64,000 nucleotides of DNA, from the NCBI RefSeq assembly GCF_000828085.3, contig NZ_JXCA02000001.1:844742-908741 (forward strand), given 5' to 3'. Below are positions 45,008 through 52,702 of this stretch, piece by piece (the stretch's first letter is position 1; the number at the start of each line of letters is the position of its first letter). The stretch is from Scytonema tolypothrichoides VB-61278 (GTDB lineage Bacteria > Cyanobacteriota > Cyanobacteriia > Cyanobacteriales > Nostocaceae). The notes beneath the pieces are model-generated. The model did no database searches, was not told the DNA's origin, and saw nothing but the letters and a program-made list of their open reading frames with translations. The position numbers and the translations under genes were made by a program.

Positions 45008-46048
45008 TCACCCTTGCATCAGTGCATTCAACAACTTATCAGCACCAAATCGTATTGGATCTGTACAGGGTATTCCAGTTTCTGTTTCAGTTTTCGCGAC
45101 AGCATCCAATGCTTGTGATTCATCTAAATCCTTCGTGTTCAAAGATATGCCAACAACAGGTACAGATGCAAATGCACCACCTGCACGGGCAACAGTTTCA
45201 TAAAGTTTTACGACTTCTGATAAAGGCGGAATCGGTACACCATTAATCACCTCAGTTTGTCCGGCACGATGAACGAGTATCATCTGTGTTGGTTGCGATC
45301 CTCTGATTAAGGGTAGCGTTGCAGTCGAACCTGGGTGCAGTAGGGAACCTTGTCCTTCAATATGCAAAATGTCGTAGTTTTTACCATAGCGCATGACCAC
45401 CTGTTCCACAGCACCAGCGGCAAAGTCAACCCTGACTGCATCCAATGGCACACCATCCCCTTCTAACATCAAACCAGTTTGACCTGTGGCAATAAATTTA
45501 GAACGCAAACCCCGCAGGCGTGACGCCCAATGTATCTCCAAACTGGTTGACATTTTGCCCACTGACATGTCAGTACCTACAGTCAAAACTCGCTGACATG
45601 GGAGATGACGTGCCAAACCGCTAGCAACATCTAAGTTAGGTGGTTCTTTGCGTACATCCCAAATCACTTGCCCTGGTTTCAGCAACGCTTTTAAGTCTGG
45701 CATACTTGCCAATGGCGTATGCAAACCGTTGACTATTGACATTCCCGCTGATAAAGCGTTCTTAAGTTCATGCCAATAATCATCTGGCAAAACACCTCCT
45801 TTAGGGGCAATGCCAATAACCAAAACCTGAGGCTGATATTCTAGCGCTGCTGCAACTGATGCCACTATTGGCACATCACGCTTGATACCCGTTAACTCGG
45901 TTAAAGATTTGCCTGCATATTCGCGGTCAATCACTGCGACAATAGGGGCTTCACTGTAGCGTAAAATTGACAGCCCAGTTTTGCCATGACGTCCCAAAAG
46001 TTCGTTATGTAGTAGGACAGCTACCCGTTGATTAAGCGCCAGACGCAC
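45008..46048 (-). CDS. DUF1611 protein (DgcN-like), partner of the dipeptide epimerase
   Basis: A 346-residue DUF1611 protein with an N-terminal Rossmann-like part (RVAVLLHNELLGRHGKTGLS, VAVIDREYAG) and a P-loop-type C-terminal domain (VLTVGTDMSVGKMSTSLE). I start it at GTG 46048 (MRLALNQRVAVLL), which overlaps the epimerase stop by 17 bp; the longer frame reads back into the epimerase gene. Family relatives named DgcN act on D-glutamate beside a racemase/epimerase (DgcA). A similar joint role in handling D-amino acids or dipeptides is inferred here. Confidence 0.85.
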   Translation of the reverse strand: MRLALNQRVAVLLHNELLGRHGKTGLSILRYSEAPIVAVIDREYAGKSLTELTGIKRDVPIVASVAAALEYQPQVLVIGIAPKGGVLPDDYWHELKNALSAGMSIVNGLHTPLASMPDLKALLKPGQVIWDVRKEPPNLDVASGLARHLPCQRVLTVGTDMSVGKMSTSLEIHWASRLRGLRSKFIATGQTGLMLEGDGVPLDAVRVDFAAGAVEQVVMRYGKNYDILHIEGQGSLLHPGSTATLPLIRGSQPTQMILVHRAGQTEVINGVPIPPLSEVVKLYETVARAGGAFASVPVVGISLNTKDLDESQALDAVAKTETETGIPCTDPIRFGADKLLNALMQG

Positions 46049-47084
46049 TATGTTGTACCCCCAACCCTGGTAAATCGTTTGGTAAAATTCTTCCCTCCTG
46101 CATGTATGCACCTGTAAAAGGGTCATCTGTTAAATTTAAGTGACTATCCAAGTCGAGATAGTCAGCTAATGGGGCAAGTTGTACTGCTGCTGTATTCGCT
46201 AGCGTACTGTCAGAATAGCAACCGAACATCACTTGCAACTTATATGCCCGCGCTGTGTGTACCATCCGCATTGCCTCAGTTAAACCCCCTGATTTCATAA
46301 GTTTGATATTAATCCCATCCACACAGCTTGCCAATTTGGGAATATCCAAGCTATTGAAACAACTTTCATCAACAAAAATAGGTAAAGGAATTAGCCTCTT
46401 GAGTTGGGCTAAGTCTTCTTCCTGCCCTTTTGGTAGTGGCTGCTCTACATACTTTACACCGATATCAGCAAGCCAATTGCACATAAATACTGCATCTTCC
46501 AAATTCCAACCCCCGTTTGCATCAACGTATAACTCTAGCCCTGGTGCTTCTTCTCGCACTGCCGTTAACATTTTTCGGTCTGCGTCAATACCATCCGGAC
46601 TACCTAACTTTATCTTGAAAACACGCACATTCGTGAATGCCAGCCAATCTCGTGCCCTAGCCCTTGCCCCTTCTGGGGAATTAATACCAATGGTGACTGA
46701 AGTCGGCACTATGGCATTGCGATTGAGTCCCCAAATCTGCCACAGGGGTAGCCCCACAGACTTTCCTAACCAGTCATGCATTGCCATATCCAGCGCTGCG
46801 ATCGCAGATGAAGGTAGTAAAGCTTTTCTTAATATTTGCTCAATTTCTTGTCGTTGCAATGGACTAAATGCTTGGAAACAGGGCGCTACTTGCAGCAAAG
46901 CATCTTTTATAATCTCAGTTGACTGCGGATGAGTGCCTACATTGAACGGCGATGCTTCGCCCCAGCCTTCGATACCATCGTGCAAAATTCTTACCCATAT
47001 ATTCGTCGTTTGTGCCGTTGTACCACGACTAATGGTTAAAGGAAAACGCTTATTGACAGTAAAGATTTCTACTTTGATTTGCAT
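46032..47084 (-). CDS. Dipeptide epimerase / muconate-lactonizing-like enolase superfamily enzyme
   Basis: A 350-residue enolase-superfamily enzyme starting at MQIKVEIFTVNKRFPL; the upstream extension lacks similarity. The catalytic lysine motif is VRVFKIKLG (KxK), and the Mg ligands are LYVDANGGW (Asp), YVEQPLP (Glu) and IFVDESCF (Asp), with INIKLMKSGG supplying the second acid-base lysine. This is the L-Ala-D/L-Glu epimerase type, involved in recycling murein peptides. The overlap with the DUF1611 gene implies a two-gene operon. Confidence 0.9.
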   Translation of the reverse strand: MQIKVEIFTVNKRFPLTISRGTTAQTTNIWVRILHDGIEGWGEASPFNVGTHPQSTEIIKDALLQVAPCFQAFSPLQRQEIEQILRKALLPSSAIAALDMAMHDWLGKSVGLPLWQIWGLNRNAIVPTSVTIGINSPEGARARARDWLAFTNVRVFKIKLGSPDGIDADRKMLTAVREEAPGLELYVDANGGWNLEDAVFMCNWLADIGVKYVEQPLPKGQEEDLAQLKRLIPLPIFVDESCFNSLDIPKLASCVDGINIKLMKSGGLTEAMRMVHTARAYKLQVMFGCYSDSTLANTAAVQLAPLADYLDLDSHLNLTDDPFTGAYMQEGRILPNDLPGLGVQHSASGA

Positions 47085-47426
47085 AATTACGCTTAATATT
47101 GCGGTAAAACCGCTTACTTTCAACAAATCAAAGCTTATACTACAGCGTTTGTGCCCTTGTGCCACGACTCATCCTTAAAGAAAAGCGTTACTTATATTCA
47201 GTATTATGTAAAGAAATATTTCAATTATGAAAACTAATATTAAAGATTAGCTAGACTTTGATCATTCTTTAGATTCTCTTAACAAAATTTTCTCCGTACT
47301 TCTAATTAAGCCTATTGCGGGTAGCCATACCCGCAACCTTTGTGTGAGTTAGAAGAGAAACTGATATAGCTCTAAAAGAATACTTTGTTGATTTGCTTTG
47401 ATATCTCTCATTTTTCAGAAGTTCCT

Positions 47427-47582
47427 ATGACTATCGTTCCAGGTACAGTTGTTAAACTCCCCAACGGTCGTAACGGTTTGGTTATTCCTGCCCCTTTGTG
47501 GAAACCCGGTAGTGTGTTAGTGAAGTTACCGCGTGGTAAAAAGCGATGGTTCAGGGTAGATGAGTGTATTCCCAACCCATAA
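47427..47582 (+). CDS. Small conserved basic protein (51 aa)
   Basis: A 51-residue protein, MTIVPGTVVKLPNGRNG onward, with KLPRGKKRWFRVDECIPNP at the end. It reads like a compact beta-barrel (SH3-like/KOW-type) with the VVKLPNGRNGLVI turn. A start 14 codons upstream is possible but lacks family character. It is convergent with the GNAT gene. Function not recognised. Confidence 0.6.
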   Translation: MTIVPGTVVKLPNGRNGLVIPAPLWKPGSVLVKLPRGKKRWFRVDECIPNP

Positions 47583-47607
47583 GCTGGTGAGTCGCGATTA
47601 TTTAAAT

Positions 47608-48048
47608 TCACGCATTTTTAACGTGCTTATGAATTTGGTTGTTTCGGAACATCAACTGTAATTCACCGATGTTAGCTGTGAAGTCCCAACGTTCATAAAA
47701 AGGAATCATCTCTGGTAGACAATAAAGAGCAATTTGCTCAACTGAGGCTAACTTAGGATGATTCACAACTGCATCTATCAACCGAGTACCAAGACCCATT
47801 TTTCTATGAGTTGATTTAACGATGACATCATAAATAGTTGCTCTGTACACAAAATCGGTGAGAACACGAGTAAAACCAATCAATTGTTCATTCTCATCTA
47901 CCAATCCGACAATAATGTCTGATGCTGCAAGCATCTTGACAATATCTTCACGTTCACGTTTGTAACTCCAAAATTCGTTTTTGTATAAATCCAGCAAATC
48001 AGAAACCTGGTTTTCGGTCAGATTGGTAACAATTTGGTACATTGTCAT
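47608..48048 (-). CDS. GNAT-family N-acetyltransferase
   Basis: A 146-residue acetyltransferase. Acetyl-CoA binding motif A is VKSTHRKMGLGTRLIDAVV (the Q/RxxGxG/A pattern RKMGLG), preceded by the beta strand ATIYDVIV. The C-terminal LYCLPEMIPFYERWDF is the typical aromatic end. The acceptor (small molecule or protein) cannot be told. Confidence 0.88.
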   Translation of the reverse strand: MTMYQIVTNLTENQVSDLLDLYKNEFWSYKREREDIVKMLAASDIIVGLVDENEQLIGFTRVLTDFVYRATIYDVIVKSTHRKMGLGTRLIDAVVNHPKLASVEQIALYCLPEMIPFYERWDFTANIGELQLMFRNNQIHKHVKNA

Positions 48049-48239
48049 TGCACTTGGTATTTATATCATGTCCGGATGAACAGATATTTATAAAAAATTA
48101 TAATTCTTTATCGTGCATTAAAGGGTTTAAGACCCCTACGTCTACACGTAGCACGCCAGATGTCTCAAGTCGGGAAACCCGCCCACGACACTGGCTCCTC
48201 AGTTTAAGTTGGGGTTTAAATCCCCAATTCAAACTGTCT

Positions 48240-48716
48240 TTAATTTTGAACTTTGAATTTTGAATTTTGAATTGTTAACACCTGTTCTATAAAATTTTGC
48301 CAAATTTCATTGGGAACCCAAATTTTATATAACTCTTTTTTTGCATCTTCCTCACTCATCTGTTCATGTAGACGACAATAAAGATAGATAAATGCCGAAA
48401 CTCTCTTATTAGCTACACAATGAACAAACACTTTTTTATCAGTGTTTGTTTCCATGACGCTAAAAAATTCCTTCAGGTCTTCAATAGTGGGTTTTTCCCA
48501 AACCACAGGAATGTGTACATACTGCATACCTTGAGATTCAACAATTTCTTTTTCTTCAGGTAAAGCATTGGTAGATTCTGGTAGTGCCAAATTCACAACG
48601 ATTTGATATCCTGCTTGTTGAATTGCGGAAAATTCTTTTGTTGTTGGTTGTCCGGAAGTCGCTATGAAATCTGATATTTTTAAATAGTTATAAATGTCTT
48701 CAATTTTATTATCCAT
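48240..48716 (-). CDS. Protein-tyrosine-phosphatase-fold protein (DUF442-like), atypical P-loop
   Basis: A 158-residue protein of the phosphatase-like group. The start DFIATSGQPTTKEFSAIQQ and the strand YQIVVNLALPES are typical. The expected HCX5R loop reads HCVANKRVSAF, that is C-X4-R, one residue short of a canonical phosphatase loop. The cysteine and arginine are kept, but classic catalysis is doubtful. The stop codon lies in a short dispersed repeat (TTTGAATTTTGAATTTTG), which supplies the last codons (QNSKFKVQN), so the natural end was probably extended. Confidence 0.78.
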   Translation of the reverse strand: MDNKIEDIYNYLKISDFIATSGQPTTKEFSAIQQAGYQIVVNLALPESTNALPEEKEIVESQGMQYVHIPVVWEKPTIEDLKEFFSVMETNTDKKVFVHCVANKRVSAFIYLYCRLHEQMSEEDAKKELYKIWVPNEIWQNFIEQVLTIQNSKFKVQN

Positions 48717-48732
48717 AATATTTACAGGTAAA

Positions 48733-49066
48733 ATGTCGCTTACAGATAGTTTTCAACCAGAGAGATTTTCTTTTCAGCAACTTTTGGAAAAACTAAAAGA
48801 GATCACCGAGGGACTTTTGTGGTCTAGCGAATCAGACTATCCATGATAAGGTCGTTTTTTGGGAAACTAGCACCATCAGCCCAGAGAAACTATTGCAATT
48901 CTAGAAAAATGTCAAAAATTGGCTGAGTTGATCAAAGCCAATCTGACTGATATTCAATACTTTGATGTTGGTGGAAATGAATCAGAGATACATTTCTATC
49001 TCATTGGAAAATCTCCATTGGGCAACAAACATATTGGGATTGTCAACAATCGGATTTTATACGTAA
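48733..49066 (+). pseudogene. Nuclease-A-inhibitor (NuiA)-like pseudogene
   Basis: Three fragments in different frames match the NuiA layout. LLEKLKEITEGLLWSSESDYP ends at TGA. VVFWETSTISPEKLLQF in another frame ends at TAG. KCQKLAELIKANLTDIQYFD followed by EIHFYLIGKSPLGN closes the protein. A central part is missing. NuiA is the inhibitor of the secreted nuclease NucA in Anabaena; no nucA is adjacent. The identification is from memory of the family; the frame damage is directly visible. Confidence 0.7.
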
Positions 49067-49071
49067 CTAAA

Positions 49072-49332
49072 TCATGCATGAAGATTGGCTTGTTCTTGCA
49101 ACCACGGGTCAACAGGTTGTCCATCTTTACGACGTAATTCAACTTCAACAACCATTACTGATTTTGAACCGGGAGGTGCGGGTTTTTGATGGAAAAGAAT
49201 ATCGTAATCTGCAGGATTATGCTTGCGTTCTTTTAACCAATCATGGACTTTTGTTGTGGCGAAAAATGATTGCCCGTTCTCAAACATCCGGGTAAGTTCC
49301 ATCTGTAGAGTGTAAGGATTGAGTCTGCCCAT
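49072..49332 (-). CDS. Conserved hypothetical protein (86 aa)
   Basis: An 86-residue protein, MGRLNPYTLQMELTRMFENG, with KVMVVEVELRRK-type strands and no signal or membrane segment. Its 3' end abuts the decayed NuiA-like gene. I do not recognise it; the composition and a clean frame suggest a real gene. Confidence 0.55.
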   Translation of the reverse strand: MGRLNPYTLQMELTRMFENGQSFFATTKVHDWLKERKHNPADYDILFHQKPAPPGSKSVMVVEVELRRKDGQPVDPWLQEQANLHA

Positions 49333-49403
49333 TGTTAATTACCTTTGTTAATAATGATTTCTTATCCAACACTTGCCGGGGCTAGCACCCAGATTTACCT
49401 GGC

Positions 49404-50291
49404 TTAAATTTCAGCTGCTGCTCGTTCTATCAATCGACGTGCTAAAGTTTGTGTACCTGTATGTTCGTAGTAATTTGTCGATACATCTAACAACGCAGCA
49501 ACGAAGTCTAGCTTATCATCTGCAATATCGACAAAACTTTGTAAGTTGTTGGCTACCTTTTGTGGTGTTAAATTCTTTGAAGTAATTAGACCATTCATCC
49601 AACCACTGACTGAATTGAAGCTTTCGCCGATAAAGTTCAGTTTGCTAGTGGAATTGTTACCTGGAATTTCTGCTCTAATATTCGCAAAGGTCGAGTTTTG
49701 CTCTAACTCCTGAGGACTTGTTTGATTAATTCTAGATAGTGCTTTGTTAATGAAGTCTGGACCTAGGGGTATCAAACCATCAAAGCAAACTAATGCAGCC
49801 ATGCGGATGAACGACTCACCGCTGTATTCACCCAAAGACCTGACAAAATCCCCAATACTGTTTCCAGGAATACCGTTAATTTGGCAGAAAGCGACTAACT
49901 CAACAACTAATTTCAAGCACAAATCTATGGTTTGTGCTTTATCAGCTTTGGGAGTCATTCGGTTTAAAAAACCTAAAAGCGGAATTTTCTCACCCACTTT
50001 GTTTGCTAAAGCGGCTGCACCAAGTGCTTTATCTGTGTGTTCAACGGTTTGATAAAGCCACATTGCTCGTTGATATCCTTGAGAACGATCGTTGTAGAGA
50101 TAAACTGCTCGTTCGCCAATTTGTTGAATCAGCCTTTGGTCGGTTTCGCCAGTTACAGTTTTGATGGTATTAACAAAGCCAACCACATTTTGCCACTCAC
50201 CAGGAGCAATAAAATCGAGCGCGCGCAATGCAGAAACAGTCAAATTGTTGGTTGGTAGTTCATCAACTAACTTAGAAATTGATTTGCTCAT
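49404..50291 (-). CDS. Conserved cyanobacterial protein of unknown function (295 aa)
   Basis: A 295-residue all-helical-looking protein without signal peptide or membrane helices. Helical pieces include LRALDFIAPGEWQNVVGFVN, QRLIQQIGERAVYLYND and FVDIADDKLDFVAALLD. A Thr/Asn/Ser-rich linker lies around residues 205-215. Only two cysteines and no catalytic motif were seen. It is not in an obvious operon. Confidence 0.7.
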   Translation of the reverse strand: MSKSISKLVDELPTNNLTVSALRALDFIAPGEWQNVVGFVNTIKTVTGETDQRLIQQIGERAVYLYNDRSQGYQRAMWLYQTVEHTDKALGAAALANKVGEKIPLLGFLNRMTPKADKAQTIDLCLKLVVELVAFCQINGIPGNSIGDFVRSLGEYSGESFIRMAALVCFDGLIPLGPDFINKALSRINQTSPQELEQNSTFANIRAEIPGNNSTSKLNFIGESFNSVSGWMNGLITSKNLTPQKVANNLQSFVDIADDKLDFVAALLDVSTNYYEHTGTQTLARRLIERAAAEI

Positions 50292-50708
50292 AAATACACC
50301 TCTTAAATTGTTTTTTGGTTACTCAGGATAGAGAATGTGTCTGAACGATAGGCGCGCGGCGCGGCTAACCAAAAGTGCGATGGCGATCGCCTACGGCGGA
50401 TACTCCCCACCATCCCACCTTGCGCGACTCCAGAAAGGAGAATCGCCTTCACCGGGCACTCCATGCCATAGCACCTCGGAGTGACTTTGAAGTAATGAGC
50501 GCATTAACGCTTGTTAGATCTTAACTTTTCTTCTACGAATGTAAGGGTTCGGAAAACCTCATAACCTGTAGTTGATGAGTCGCACTCAAAGTTAATCTGT
50601 AGCTAAGGAAAAGCGTAAAAGCTTTCTAAGTACGGTAACCTGTAATGCTAAATCTATTATGTGACCGTTAAAATCATAACTAGAAAGCGAATTGAGGAGC
50701 CACCAACG
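50292..50708. other. Repeat-rich spacer upstream of the DUF4870 gene
   Basis: A 417-bp region with GC-rich dispersed palindromes: a GGCGATCGCCTACGGCGG-type HIP1-containing element at about 50380-50400, and GGAGAATCGCCTTCACCGGGCACTCC near 50440-50465. No gene or RNA recognised. Confidence 0.55.
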
Positions 50709-51083
50709 ATGCAAGTTACGTACGATTCTGATAAGCGCAAATTGCTATCATCTCTGTGTCATGGGGCGATTTTTTTTAGTACAGCATTATTTTCGATTGG
50801 TGTTCCAATTGTAATTAACTTAATTTCCGACGACCCAGTTGTTAAAAGCAACGCTAAAGAATCTATTAATTTTCACTTTAATGTTTGGTTTTGGGCAATA
50901 CTAATTGGAGTTCCAATCGGTATTTTATCTTTTCTCACATTTGGTCTTGGCGGAATTTTGTTCTTCCCCGTTGTTGCTTTTGGCTTTTTACTGCACTGGG
51001 GACTGACAATTTGGGCACTGTTGCACTGTTTCACCAATTCAGATGAACCGTTCCGTTATCCATTTATTTTTCGAGTTTTCTAA
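50709..51083 (+). CDS. DUF4870 membrane protein
   Basis: A 124-residue protein from ATG 50709, chosen because GAGGAG lies 9 bp upstream; a longer frame to GTG 50661 lacks such a site. The Tic20-like DUF4870 features are LSSLCHGAIFFSTALFSIGV, SNAKESINFHFNVWFWAILI and GLTIWALLHCF, giving three to four membrane helices. Inner or thylakoid membrane location is expected; function is unknown. Confidence 0.85.
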   Translation: MQVTYDSDKRKLLSSLCHGAIFFSTALFSIGVPIVINLISDDPVVKSNAKESINFHFNVWFWAILIGVPIGILSFLTFGLGGILFFPVVAFGFLLHWGLTIWALLHCFTNSDEPFRYPFIFRVF

Positions 51084-51193
51084 TTATATTGATTGAAGAT
51101 AAAGTTAGTTTTTAAAAATGGGATGGAGACAAGCATCCCTTTTTTATTTTTTGGATGCATAGACTACTCCGGTGCAAGCCTACGACACATCGG

Positions 51194-51277
51194 AACCTCA
51201 CCCTGCCCTGTCGGGCATCCCTCTCCTTATAAAGGAGAGGGAAAGATTTTAGCGCCGATTCAAGCGAGGGTGAGGTT
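51194..51277. repeat. 84-bp MITE-like palindromic element
   Basis: Perfect 11-bp inverted ends (AACCTCACCCT ... AGGGTGAGGTT) enclosing a second perfect hairpin, CCTCTCCTT-ATA-AAGGAGAGG. Related AACCTCACCCT sequence without the other end recurs near 59803. Non-coding dispersed element. Confidence 0.8.
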
Positions 51278-51302
51278 TTGAGCAAGATGTGTGTACACGG
51301 TA

Positions 51303-51395
51303 ACCCTGCAAGCAGTTTTCGGGCAAAGGTTCATCAAAATCATCAGGTACTGTAAATTCTCCAGCACATAAACCAAATGGTCGTAGATGAAGAAG
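51303..51395 (-). pseudogene. C-terminal remnant of a DUF2281-type antitoxin
   Basis: On the minus strand the frame reads LRPFGLCAGEFTVPDDFDEP followed by LPENC, very like the C-terminal (F/L)GL-x-F-SDDFDEPLP tail of small antitoxins of the DUF2281 group. No start codon or N-terminal part is present upstream, and no toxin gene is adjacent, so this is a leftover. It adjoins the 84-bp palindromic element. Confidence 0.5.
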
Positions 51396-51537
51396 CTTTT
51401 CAAACTTATTTAGATAGATAGATTCACTTCAGAAGACGCTGTAATCTTCCGTGCCCCACAATCGATAGAAGATTTAGAAAACTTCCGAGAAACTATGTCT
51501 TTAGGAGCACAGAATTGCTGCGCTCCTTGACAATTCA

Positions 51538-52191
51538 TCAACTCAAACTATAAACGAGAGTAAAATTGTTGGCTGGCATATCAATAATTTCCTTTAGCTT
51601 TAGCCCATATTTTTGAGCAGTATTTGTGATATCTGCAATATCTTTTAAACCCCATTCTGGTACTTTATAAGATAGAAGAGTTTTATCAAATTCTTCGTTT
51701 GAAGGTGTTGTATACTTGCCATCTATTTTAAATGGGCCATAGATGAATAAAGAGCCATGAGCACTGAGATGGTTGACTGTACAATTCATCATGCCATCCG
51801 CAACAGAGATTGGTGCAACTTGAAAAATATTAATACAGAAAATGGCATCAAATTTTTTTCCAGCTAAAACTGACCAAGTTTGTGGTTGAGTTAAGTCCAG
51901 TTTTATTGGTGGTTGGATGTTTTGGGCTTGAGTCTGTTGAGTTAATTGCCTAATATTTTCAAACACTTCTTCATTCATATCTGAGGGTTGAAAACTTAGA
52001 TGCTGGAAATGGGAGGCGAAGTAGTTGATGTGCATACCACTACCAGAGGCAAACTCAAGAATTTGACCTTCACTGTTGGGTAGCTTTTGTTTGAATACTT
52101 CTAGAATAGCATCACGGTTGCGATTACCTGCCCAGGCAACATAAGGACTAAGTGGATGCGGATTAAGTCCAGGTTTTTCTAATGGTGACAT
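51538..52191 (-). CDS. DUF938-family SAM-dependent methyltransferase
   Basis: A 217-residue class I methyltransferase. The N-terminal LSPYVAWAGNRNRDAILEVF and the SAM motif ILEFASGSGMHINYFASHF are hallmarks of DUF938 proteins, with FDAIFCINIFQVAPISV as the post-II strand. No TMD. It follows the YdhR-like gene by 30 bp on the same strand, so they may be cotranscribed. Substrate unknown. Confidence 0.85.
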   Translation of the reverse strand: MSPLEKPGLNPHPLSPYVAWAGNRNRDAILEVFKQKLPNSEGQILEFASGSGMHINYFASHFQHLSFQPSDMNEEVFENIRQLTQQTQAQNIQPPIKLDLTQPQTWSVLAGKKFDAIFCINIFQVAPISVADGMMNCTVNHLSAHGSLFIYGPFKIDGKYTTPSNEEFDKTLLSYKVPEWGLKDIADITNTAQKYGLKLKEIIDMPANNFTLVYSLS

Positions 52192-52221
52192 TTTATCGCT
52201 TCTGTATTTTGTTGGATTGCA

Positions 52222-52542
52222 CTATTTGGAGTCTATTGAATAAAAGGGAGAATTCATACCAATGCTGGCTTCTTGAGTGATATCACCATCAAAAAGTCTC
52301 ACAGTCAGATTTCCATTAACCTGTTTTGCAAATGGAATTAACAAATTATCAATATATTTTTGTGCGTTTTCTAACGAATCAAATTCATAAAAACCACCAA
52401 CAGTATTGGTGTTGATACCATTTAGCCAGGTTTTAGATTGCAGTCCTGAGAATTTTTTCATTTCTACATTGATGGCAACCCAATCAATTTGAGTAAAAGG
52501 TATAGATACTTGATACTCGGCGTAGAGAAATAGTTTACTCAT
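52222..52542 (-). CDS. YdhR-like small monooxygenase-fold protein
   Basis: A 106-residue single-domain protein of the ferredoxin-like antibiotic-biosynthesis-monooxygenase fold, closest in my judgement to YdhR. Landmarks are FSGLQSKTWLNGINTNTVGGFYEF and AQKYIDNLLIPFAKQ. Members have been proposed to act on aromatic compounds, but activity is rarely shown. It is upstream of the DUF938 methyltransferase. Confidence 0.7.
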   Translation of the reverse strand: MSKLFLYAEYQVSIPFTQIDWVAINVEMKKFSGLQSKTWLNGINTNTVGGFYEFDSLENAQKYIDNLLIPFAKQVNGNLTVRLFDGDITQEASIGMNSPFYSIDSK

Positions 52543-52668
52543 AGGTATTTGTGACTTGATGCTGAGTTCTGTTTCTATTATTTTCTTCTATTAAATTAAA
52601 ATTAGGTCAATTAAAGGTGAGTTACGACTGAACCTAACCCACCCCACATGTATATTAACTTTTTCAAA

Positions 52669-52685
52669 GCAGGCAAAATGCCTGC
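52669..52685 (-). terminator. Hairpin downstream of alaS
   Basis: Perfect 7-bp stem GCAGGCA-AAA-TGCCTGC 18 bp after the alaS stop, followed on the minus strand by TTTGAAAAAG. A weak T-tract makes termination probable rather than certain. Confidence 0.4.
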
Positions 52686-52702
52686 CCCACAAGAAAATAC
52701 AA

